A DNA stretch of 46,181 nucleotides, taken from NCBI GenBank assembly GCA_029781595.1, contig JAKOWJ010000122.1:1-46181 (forward strand), in the 5' to 3' direction. The notes beneath the pieces are model-generated. The model was not told the DNA's origin. It saw nothing but the letters and a program-made list of their open reading frames with translations, and did not search any database. Numbering within the stretch: position 1 is the stretch's first letter; each line of letters begins with the position of its first letter. The stretch is from Pseudomonadota bacterium (GTDB lineage: Bacteria; Pseudomonadota; Gammaproteobacteria; Burkholderiales; Usitatibacteraceae). Positions 8,024 through 14,974 of this stretch are shown here, piece by piece. The position numbers were made by a program, and so were the translations under genes.

Positions 8024-10372
8024 ATGAAGAACCGGTGGCTCCACGCGGCCGCGACGGCGGCCTGCTTCGCGGCGGCGGCGGCGGGCGCGCAGACCTACAA
8101 GGCGGAGATCCGCCGCACGTCCTTCGGCGTGCCGCACGTGAAGGCGGCCGACTACGGCGGCCTGGGCTACGGCGTCGGCTACGCGTTCGCGCAGGACAAC
8201 TTCTGCATGATGGCCGACGAGTTCGTCACGGTGCGCGGCGAGCGCTCGCGCTTCTTCGGCGAGTCGGGCACCACGCCCTACCTGCGCAACAACCTCGTCT
8301 CCGACTTCTACTACACGCTGGTCAACGCCGACCCCGCGCCGCTGCTCGCGGGGCTCGAGAAGATGAGCCCGGAGCTGCGCGCGGCCTTCCGCGGCTGGGC
8401 GGCCGGCTACAACCGCTACCTGCGCGAGAAGGGCGTGGCGAACCTGCCGGCGCCCTGCACGGGGGCGGCCTGGGCCCGGCCCGTCGACGACGCGGACATG
8501 ATGCGCCTGGTGCGCCGCTACCTGCTCGAGGCCTCGACCAACAACTTCATGGAGGGCATGGTCGCCGCCAAGCCCCCGGTCGCCGGCTCGAAGGCCGCTC
8601 CCGTCCTGGGTCCCAAGTCGGACGCGGGCATCCCCGGCTTCGACCAGGACTTCTGGCCCGACTGGCGCTCGGGCGTGGGCAGCAACGCGCTCGCGCTGGG
8701 CAGCGAGGCCACGGACAACGGCCGGGGCCTGCTCCTGGGCAACCCGCACTTCCCGTGGTCCGGAACGCTTCGCTTCTACCAGTTCCACGCCACCATCCCG
8801 GGCGAGCTGGACGTGATGGGCGGCTCGCTCTCGGGCTTCCCGCTCGTGAACATCGGCTTCAACAAGGACGTCGCCTGGAGCCACACCAACGACGTGGCCT
8901 GGCACTTCACCCTGTACGAGCTCAAGCTCGACCCGGCCAACCCGACGCGCTACCTGTACGACGGCCAGTACCGTGACATGACCTCGAAGACGGTCACGGT
9001 GCAGGTGAAGGCGGCGGACGGCACGCTCTCCCCACGCTCCAACACGTTCTGGCTCACGCACTTCGGGCCGGTGACGACGAGCACGGCGGTGCCCATCCCG
9101 TGGACGGCGACCAACGCCTACGCCATCCGCGAGACCAACGGCGACAACTGGCGGCTGGGCGACCAGTGGCGCGCCATCAACAAGGCGGCGAGCACCGCGG
9201 ACATCAAGGCGGCGCTGCAGTCCATCGTGGGCATCCCCTGGGTGAACACCACCGCGACGGACCGCGACGGCCACGCCTTCTATTCCGACATCAGCACCGC
9301 GCCCAACGTGCCGCGCGAGAAGCAGTCGCTGTGCACCCCGAGCGTGACCTTCGCCGTGGTGTTCTCCCTCAAGGGCCCGCCGGTGCTCGACGGCTCGCGT
9401 TCCTTCTGCGAGTGGGACGAGGCCGACGACGCCCCGCAGGCCGGGCTCATGCCGGGCGCCCGGATGCCGTACCTGGAGCGGCGCGACTTCGTGCAGAACT
9501 CCAACGACAGCTACTGGCTCGCGAACCCCGCCGTAGACGCCTACCGGTGGGACATCCCGGCCGTGGTGGGGGTGGTGCCGGACGTGCAGGGCATGCGCAC
9601 GCGGCTGGGCATCCTGCAGGCGCAGGCGCGCCTGGCGGGCGCCGACGGCCTCACGGGCAACAAGTTCTCGCTCGCCACGCTCCAGCAGGTCGCCTTCTCG
9701 AACCGCAGCCTCTCCGCGGACCTCTACATGCCCGACGTCGTGCTGCTGTGCCAGACGGCGGCGGCCTCGGCCGTGCAGGCCGAGTGCGGGGCCCTGTCGG
9801 CCTGGGACCGCAAGTACGAGCTCACGAGCCGCGGCGCGCACCTCTTCCGCGAGTTCTTCAACGCGGCGAGGAACCTCCCGAACGTCTACAAGGTGCCGTT
9901 CAACTACCTCGACCCCGTCAACACACCGCGCGGCTTCGCCGTCACGGACGCGACGGTGGCCGCGGCGCTGGCCGGGGCGCTCAAGTCGGCCGGGGACAAG
10001 ATCCGCGCGGCGGGCCTGCCCATCGACGCGCCTCTGGGCATGGTGCAGTTCACGCTGCGCGGCGCGACGCCCATCCCGGTGCACGGCGGCGAGGAGAACC
10101 TGGGCGTCTACAACAAGATCAGCACCACGCTCGTGCCGGGCGCCGGCTACTTCGTGACCACGGGCTCGAGCTACGTGCAGACGGTGCAGTTCACGGACGC
10201 GGGCCTCACCGCGCAGGGCTTCCTCACCTACTCGGAGTCCACGGACCCGGCCTCGCCGCACTTCGCCGACCAGACGATGCGTTTCATGAACAAGCAGTGG
10301 ATAGACTTCCCCTTCACCGAGGCGCAGATCACGGCCGACCCGGCCCTCACCACGACCACGATCCAGGAGTGA
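8024..10372 (+). CDS. PvdQ-type N-acyl amide acylase (penicillin acylase family, Ntn hydrolase)
   Basis: This 782-residue secreted Ntn hydrolase has a signal peptide at residues 1 to about 22 (hydrophobic Ala-rich core ending AAAGAQ). The family self-cleaves before a Ser that becomes the beta-chain N-terminal nucleophile; here that is Ser220 in VGSNALALG. Numbered from Ser220, His23 of the beta chain (NPHFPW) and Asn275 (QNSNDS) match the His and Asn that assist catalysis in Pseudomonas PvdQ. Similarity to PvdQ, judged from memory, runs to the C terminus (HFADQT; ITADP). PvdQ-like enzymes remove long acyl chains from acyl-homoserine lactones or lipopeptide precursors in the periplasm. The substrate here is unknown. 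AGGAGG (8013-8018) precedes the ATG. Lying between beta-oxidation and envelope-transport genes, it may release fatty acids for catabolism (inference). Confidence 0.88.
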   Translation: MKNRWLHAAATAACFAAAAAGAQTYKAEIRRTSFGVPHVKAADYGGLGYGVGYAFAQDNFCMMADEFVTVRGERSRFFGESGTTPYLRNNLVSDFYYTLVNADPAPLLAGLEKMSPELRAAFRGWAAGYNRYLREKGVANLPAPCTGAAWARPVDDADMMRLVRRYLLEASTNNFMEGMVAAKPPVAGSKAAPVLGPKSDAGIPGFDQDFWPDWRSGVGSNALALGSEATDNGRGLLLGNPHFPWSGTLRFYQFHATIPGELDVMGGSLSGFPLVNIGFNKDVAWSHTNDVAWHFTLYELKLDPANPTRYLYDGQYRDMTSKTVTVQVKAADGTLSPRSNTFWLTHFGPVTTSTAVPIPWTATNAYAIRETNGDNWRLGDQWRAINKAASTADIKAALQSIVGIPWVNTTATDRDGHAFYSDISTAPNVPREKQSLCTPSVTFAVVFSLKGPPVLDGSRSFCEWDEADDAPQAGLMPGARMPYLERRDFVQNSNDSYWLANPAVDAYRWDIPAVVGVVPDVQGMRTRLGILQAQARLAGADGLTGNKFSLATLQQVAFSNRSLSADLYMPDVVLLCQTAAASAVQAECGALSAWDRKYELTSRGAHLFREFFNAARNLPNVYKVPFNYLDPVNTPRGFAVTDATVAAALAGALKSAGDKIRAAGLPIDAPLGMVQFTLRGATPIPVHGGEENLGVYNKISTTLVPGAGYFVTTGSSYVQTVQFTDAGLTAQGFLTYSESTDPASPHFADQTMRFMNKQWIDFPFTEAQITADPALTTTTIQE

Positions 10373-10450
10373 GCGCGGCCCGCCCGGCGGCCGGCCGCGC
10401 CGCCCGCCGCCAAGTTTCTGATTCGCGGGGATTTTCGCTGCACCGCCGCA

Positions 10451-10480
10451 TTGTCATTCCCCTGCGCTTTGAAGGACAAT
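10451..10480 (+). promoter_or_regulatory. candidate promoter of the DUF1302/DUF1329 unit
   Basis: TTGTCA (10451-10456, 5/6) and GACAAT (10475-10480, 4/6) are spaced 18 bases. A start near 10487 would exclude the in-frame ATG at 10479 and supports translation from 10548. The 175-base gap after the acylase also holds GC-rich self-complementary sequence (10376-10422) that may end acylase transcription, though no clear T-run follows it. Confidence 0.4.
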
Positions 10481-10547
10481 GAACCACGCTTCCGGCACCC
10501 GACCGCCGCCCGACGAACACAACGACAACGCCAGGAGAAACGCCCCC

Positions 10548-12479
10548 ATGAAACCCGCCTTCCGCCCCCTGCTGAAGCCCCTCGCCATCGCGCTCGCCCT
10601 CGCCGGCGCCGGGCCGGCGCTCGCGTTCCAGTTCTCGCTGGAGAACGGGCTCACCGGCAGCGTGGACACCACCGTGTCCTACGGCGTGTCGGTGCGCGCC
10701 GGCTCGCGCGACTCCACGCTCGTCGGCATCGCCAACGGCGGCGCCTCGCGCTCGGTGAACGAGGACGACGGCAACCTCAACTACGACAAGAGCAAGGCCT
10801 TCGCCAACCTCGCCAAGGCGACGACGGACCTCGAGCTCAAGTTCGGCCGCTTCGGCTTCTTCGGCCGCGGCACGGCCTTCTACGACTTCGAGAACGCCAA
10901 CAACGACAAGCTCGGGCCCACGGCGAAGGACCGCGTGGGCAAGAACGTGCAGGGGCTGGACGGGTTCATCAGCGCCGCCTTCGAGCCGGGCGGCCACAAC
11001 CTGCGCCTGCGTGCGGGCCGCCAGGTGATCAGCTGGGGCGAGAGCACCTTCATCCCCAACGGCATCAACGTGATCAACCCCGTGGACCTCACGAAGCTGC
11101 GCATCCCGGGCTCGGAGCTCAAGGAGGCCTTCCTGCCGACCGCGGGCCTGTGGGCGAACCTGGAGCTCACCGACAGCGCGAGCCTGGAGGGCTTCGTGCT
11201 CACGAACCACGACAAGATCCGCATCGACCCGCGCGGCACCTACTTCTCCAACAACGACTTCGCCTCGGACGACGCCGACCGCGTGATCCTGTCGTTCGGC
11301 CGCCGCCGCGACCAGCACACGCCGCCGTCCAACCCGGTGCCCCCGGTGGTGCCGACGCTGGGCACCGCGGCCTCCGCCCTCTACGGTCCGTTCGACCCGG
11401 CCGCCTCGGTGTGGGCGCCGCGCGCCGCCGACCGCAACCCCAGCGACACCGGCCAGTGGGGCATCGCGCTGCGCTACCTCGCCAACGAGCTCAACAGCAC
11501 GGAGTTCGGCCTGTACTACATGAACTACCACAGCCGGATCCCGCTCTTCTCCGGCATCAAGGGCACGCCCACCTCCATCCTCACGGGCGGGCCGCTCATC
11601 ACCCCCATCTGCGGCCAGGCGGCGCTGCGCTCGCTGTGCCACACGGGCACGGCCACCTACTTCGCCGAGTTCCCGGAGGACATCAAGCTCTTCGGCCTGA
11701 GCTTCAACACGGCGGGCCCGGCGGGCATCGCGCTGCAGGGCGAGTACTCGTACCGCTCCAACCTTCCGGTGCAGTACGCGACGCCCGAGCTGCTGCTGGC
11801 GGCCCTCGGGCTGCCCAACCTCATCACCGGCTACACGCAGATCCCCGGCGCGCCCACGGGGGCGACGGCCGCGGCGCTGGTGCCGGACGGCACGTACCTG
11901 CAGGGCTACCAGCGCCTGAAGGCGAGCCAGCTGCAGCTCACGGCCACCAAGAGCGTGCCCAACATCGCCGGCGCCGAGCAGCTCATCCTGCTGGGCGAGG
12001 CGGGCATCACGTACTTCCACAACCTGCCCACCGACGTGAAGTTCAACGGGCCGGGGGTGTACCTGCCCGCGACGGCGTTCGGCGCGCTGCTCTCCAGCGC
12101 CTACTCGGTGCAGTCCGACGGCTTCCTCACGCAGCGCTCGTGGGGCTACCGGCTGGTCGGGCGCATGGAGTACGCCAACGCGCTGGCCGGCGGCAACCTC
12201 GCGCCGCGCCTGGCGTGGTCGCACGACGTCTCCGGCGTCGGCCCCAACTTCAACGAGGGGACGAAGTCGATCTCGGTCGGCGCGAGCTGGGACTACCAGC
12301 GCAAGTGGCTGGTCGACGCGCAGTACACGATGTACTTCGGCGGCCGGGTCTACTGCGGCACGGACGTGCCGCCGGCGGGCAGCGTCGTCACGCCGGGGCA
12401 GAGCGCGGGCTTCTGCTCGAACGCCAACCCGCTCCGGGACCGTGACTTCTATTCCCTGAGCGTGAGCTACTCGTTCTGA
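10548..12479 (+). CDS. DUF1302 family outer-membrane protein
   Basis: This 643-residue protein has a signal peptide (KPAFRPLLKPLAIALALAG, cleavage after about Ala26) followed by FQFSLENGLTGSVDTTVSYG, typical of DUF1302. Alternating polar and aromatic strands and a terminal aromatic residue (VSYSF) fit a beta-barrel recognised by the BAM machinery. The conserved RQVISWGESTFIPNGINVINP block is at about residues 156-176. I chose the ATG at 10548 because AGGAG (10533-10537) precedes it and the signal peptide follows directly; the ATG at 10479 would bury the signal peptide. The family co-occurs with DUF1329 and often with RND/MMPL transporters and fatty-acid genes. Its biochemical role is not established; a channel or receptor for hydrophobic substrates is inferred. 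Confidence 0.9.
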   Translation: MKPAFRPLLKPLAIALALAGAGPALAFQFSLENGLTGSVDTTVSYGVSVRAGSRDSTLVGIANGGASRSVNEDDGNLNYDKSKAFANLAKATTDLELKFGRFGFFGRGTAFYDFENANNDKLGPTAKDRVGKNVQGLDGFISAAFEPGGHNLRLRAGRQVISWGESTFIPNGINVINPVDLTKLRIPGSELKEAFLPTAGLWANLELTDSASLEGFVLTNHDKIRIDPRGTYFSNNDFASDDADRVILSFGRRRDQHTPPSNPVPPVVPTLGTAASALYGPFDPAASVWAPRAADRNPSDTGQWGIALRYLANELNSTEFGLYYMNYHSRIPLFSGIKGTPTSILTGGPLITPICGQAALRSLCHTGTATYFAEFPEDIKLFGLSFNTAGPAGIALQGEYSYRSNLPVQYATPELLLAALGLPNLITGYTQIPGAPTGATAAALVPDGTYLQGYQRLKASQLQLTATKSVPNIAGAEQLILLGEAGITYFHNLPTDVKFNGPGVYLPATAFGALLSSAYSVQSDGFLTQRSWGYRLVGRMEYANALAGGNLAPRLAWSHDVSGVGPNFNEGTKSISVGASWDYQRKWLVDAQYTMYFGGRVYCGTDVPPAGSVVTPGQSAGFCSNANPLRDRDFYSLSVSYSF

Positions 12480-12488
12480 GCGCGGCCC

Positions 12489-12513
12489 GGGGGGCGCGCC
12501 GCCCGCGCCCCCC
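12489..12513. other. intercistronic hairpin between DUF1302 and DUF1329 genes
   Basis: A perfect 10-bp stem (GGGGGGCGCG / CGCGCCCCCC) with a 5-base loop lies 9 bases after the DUF1302 stop. No U-run follows, so it is more likely an mRNA-stabilising or processing structure than a terminator. Confidence 0.5.
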
Positions 12514-12552
12514 GCCCGCAAGAAAGACAACGGAGAACCGGAGGAGAAACCC

Positions 12553-13917
12553 ATGTTCGTGATCTCGAAGAAGGCCGTGGCCTCGCTCGCCATCGGCGCC
12601 GCCTTCGCCGCGCCCGCCGCCGCCGAGCTCGGCGCCGCCGACCTCGCCAAGCTGGGCACCACGCTCACGCCCGTGGGCGCGGAGAAGGCGGGCAACGCGG
12701 CCGGCACCATCCCCGCCTGGGACGGCGGCATCACCAAGCCCGTCGCCGGCTTCAAGCCCGGCGGCCAGTATCCCGACCCGTACCCGAACGACAAGCCCCT
12801 CTTCACCATCGACGGGCGCAGCGCCGACAAGTACAAGGACCAGCTCTCGCCGGGGCAGGTCGCGATGCTCAAGAAGTACCCGGACTACAAGATGATCGTG
12901 TATCCCACGCACCGCAGCGCCGCCTTCCCCGCCTGCCACTACGCGGAGACGAAGGAGTGCGCGGCCAAGGCGAAGCTCGCCTCGGGCGGCAACGGCGTGA
13001 CGGGCTGCACGGGCGGCATCCCGTTCCCCATCCCGAAGAACGGCCTGGAGGCCATCTGGAACGCGGAGCTGCGCTACCGCGGCGACACCTTCGCCCAGCA
13101 CTGGGCGCAGGCGGCGGTCACGCGCTCCGGCGACTACGCCATCGTGAAGTTCGAGTACGAGTACGACTTCTCGTACGGCAACTGCTCCAAGCCCGTGAAG
13201 GACCGCGAGCCCAACAAGATCCTGAACTACCTGCAGGTGACCACGGCGCCGGCGCGCCTGGCGGGGCAGATCCTGCTGGTGCACGAGACGGTGGACCAGG
13301 CCAAGGAGCCGCGCTCGGCGTGGACGTACAACCCCGGCCAGCGCCGCGTGCGCCTCGCCCCCAACGTCGCCTACGACAACCCCGGCACGGCGGCCGACGG
13401 CCTGCGCACCAACGACGACTTCGGCATGTTCAACGGGGCCACCGACCGCTACAACTGGAAGCTCGTCGGCAAGCGCGAGATGTACATGCCCTACAACTCG
13501 TACCGCATGACGGCGCCGAACCTCAAGTACTCCGACGTGCTCAAGCCCGGCCACCTCAACCAGGACCTGGCGCGCTACGAGCTGCACCGCGTGTGGGTGG
13601 TGGAGGCCACGCTCAAGCCCGGCACGAGCCACATCTACCACAAGCGCGTCTTCTACATCGACGAGGACAGCTGGGCCATCCTCGCCACGGACAAGTACGA
13701 CGGCCGCGGCGAGCTCTGGCGCTTCTCCGAGCAGCACAACGAGAACTGGTACAACGTCCCGATGTTCTTCGGCACGATCGAGGTCCACAACGACCTGCAG
13801 TCGGGCCGCTACATCGCCATGGGCCTGCGCAACGAGGAGACGGTGATCTACAAGCCCATCAAGCGCACCGCCGGGGACTACAGCCCGAACAGCCTGCGCA
13901 CGCTGGGCACGCGCTAG
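12553..13917 (+). CDS. DUF1329 family periplasmic protein (LolA/LolB-like fold suspected)
   Basis: This 454-residue protein has a signal peptide at about residues 1-24 (SLAIGAAFAAPAAA). The mature N terminus carries the DUF1329 hallmark GNAAGTIPAWDGG. Further conserved blocks include DKPLFTIDG, AWTYNPGQRRVRLAP, WKLVGKREMYMPYN and YHKRVFYIDEDSWAI. From memory the family is grouped with the LolA/LolB lipoprotein-carrier fold; this was not checked. That fold shields acyl chains, so a periplasmic lipid-shuttle role is plausible but inferred. There is no lipobox Cys, so the mature protein should be soluble. The start has GGAGGAG just upstream. It is separated from DUF1302 by a hairpin and followed by a larger one. 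Confidence 0.9.
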   Translation: MFVISKKAVASLAIGAAFAAPAAAELGAADLAKLGTTLTPVGAEKAGNAAGTIPAWDGGITKPVAGFKPGGQYPDPYPNDKPLFTIDGRSADKYKDQLSPGQVAMLKKYPDYKMIVYPTHRSAAFPACHYAETKECAAKAKLASGGNGVTGCTGGIPFPIPKNGLEAIWNAELRYRGDTFAQHWAQAAVTRSGDYAIVKFEYEYDFSYGNCSKPVKDREPNKILNYLQVTTAPARLAGQILLVHETVDQAKEPRSAWTYNPGQRRVRLAPNVAYDNPGTAADGLRTNDDFGMFNGATDRYNWKLVGKREMYMPYNSYRMTAPNLKYSDVLKPGHLNQDLARYELHRVWVVEATLKPGTSHIYHKRVFYIDEDSWAILATDKYDGRGELWRFSEQHNENWYNVPMFFGTIEVHNDLQSGRYIAMGLRNEETVIYKPIKRTAGDYSPNSLRTLGTR

Positions 13918-13930
13918 CGCAGGGCTTCGC

Positions 13931-13974
13931 CGGGGGCAGTTTCGCGCGCGGCCCGCGCGCGGGGACTGCCCCCG
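13931..13974 (+). terminator. long hairpin after DUF1329 (terminator or attenuator)
   Basis: Outer arms CGGGGGCAGT (13931-13940) and ACTGCCCCCG (13965-13974) enclose a second GC stem (CGCGCGCGG / CCGCGCGCG). The hairpin is followed by TTTCATT, a weak U-tract. It starts 13 bases after the DUF1329 stop and ends 19 bases before the propeller gene, so it probably lowers but does not abolish read-through into the YCF48 and RND genes. Confidence 0.6.
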
Positions 13975-13993
13975 TTTCATTGGGGAGCAGGCG

Positions 13994-14974
13994 ATGAAGA
14001 GAACCATGGCCGCCGGGGCGATCGCCGTCCTGGGGGCGCTCGCGGGCGCGGCACCCGCCGGGGCGGCCGAGAGCCTGCTGCCGCAGTCCGGGCCGATGCC
14101 GGCCGTGACGATGCAGCGCCTCCTGCTCATCGACGCGGCGCACCGCGGCAGCCGCGTGGTGGCCGTCGGCGACCGCGGCTACGTGGTGGTGAGCGACGAC
14201 AACGGCCGCTCTTGGCGGCGCGCCAGGTCGCCGGCGGCGCCGCTGCTCACGGCCGTGGACTTCCTCGACGCCAGGCTCGGCTGGGCCGTGGGCCACGACT
14301 CGGTGATCCTCGCGAGCGCGGACGGCGGCGAGACCTGGACGCAGCAGTTCTCCGCGCCGGCCGAGCAGCGCCCGCTGCTGGACGTGCTCTTCCTCGACAA
14401 GGACACGGGATTCGCCGTCGGCGCCTACGGGGCGTTCTACGAGACGGCCGACGGCGGGCGCAGCTGGAACCCGCGCAAGGTGATCGAGGACGACAAGCAC
14501 CTCAACGCCATCGTCCGGCTGCCCAAGGGGCACCTGGTCGTGCTGGGCGAGGCCGGGCTCATCCTGCTGTCGACCGACAGCGGCCGCACCTGGAAGCCGG
14601 TGCCCTCCCCGTACAAGGGCTCGCTCTTCGGCGGCGTGGTGACGGACGACGGCGCGCTCGTCGCCTTCGGCCTGCGCGGCCGCATCTTCCGCTCGGCCGA
14701 CGACGGCGCAACCTGGCAGCCGGTCGACAACGCCTCCACGGCCACCCTCATGGGCGGCTCGCGGCTGCCCGACGGCACGCTGGTCCTCGCGGGCGCGGGC
14801 GGCACCATCCTCGTCTCGCGCGACGACGGCCGCTCCTTCGTCCCGCTGGACGCTGGCAGCACCAAGGCCTTCTCCAAGGCGGTGGTGGGCGGCCCCAACG
14901 AGGTCGTGATGTTCGGCGAGACGGGGGTGCGGGCGGTGCCCCTGCCCACGGGCCGGCACAAGGAGTCGCGATGA
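13994..14974 (+). CDS. YCF48/BNR-repeat beta-propeller protein, exported
   Basis: This 326-residue protein has a signal peptide (about residues 1-25, AIAVLGALAGAAPAGAA). It carries six Asp-box repeats of the form D-x-G-x-(S/T)-W/F, with Asp near residues 68, 110, 153, 195, 237 and 277. The regular spacing of 41-43 residues is expected for propeller blades. YCF48 homologues act as assembly factors for photosystem II in phototrophs. Here there is no photosystem, and the gene overlaps the RND transporter by four bases (ATGA). A periplasmic adaptor or assembly factor for that transporter is the best inference. Glycosidase activity is unlikely because Asp-boxes are structural. Confidence 0.85.
   Translation: MKRTMAAGAIAVLGALAGAAPAGAAESLLPQSGPMPAVTMQRLLLIDAAHRGSRVVAVGDRGYVVVSDDNGRSWRRARSPAAPLLTAVDFLDARLGWAVGHDSVILASADGGETWTQQFSAPAEQRPLLDVLFLDKDTGFAVGAYGAFYETADGGRSWNPRKVIEDDKHLNAIVRLPKGHLVVLGEAGLILLSTDSGRTWKPVPSPYKGSLFGGVVTDDGALVAFGLRGRIFRSADDGATWQPVDNASTATLMGGSRLPDGTLVLAGAGGTILVSRDDGRSFVPLDAGSTKAFSKAVVGGPNEVVMFGETGVRAVPLPTGRHKESR

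Noticed and set aside
10479-10547. N-terminal extension of the DUF1302 protein from the ATG at 10479
   Set aside because: It would bury the signal peptide, overlaps a likely -10 element and lacks a ribosome site; ATG 10548 has AGGAG.
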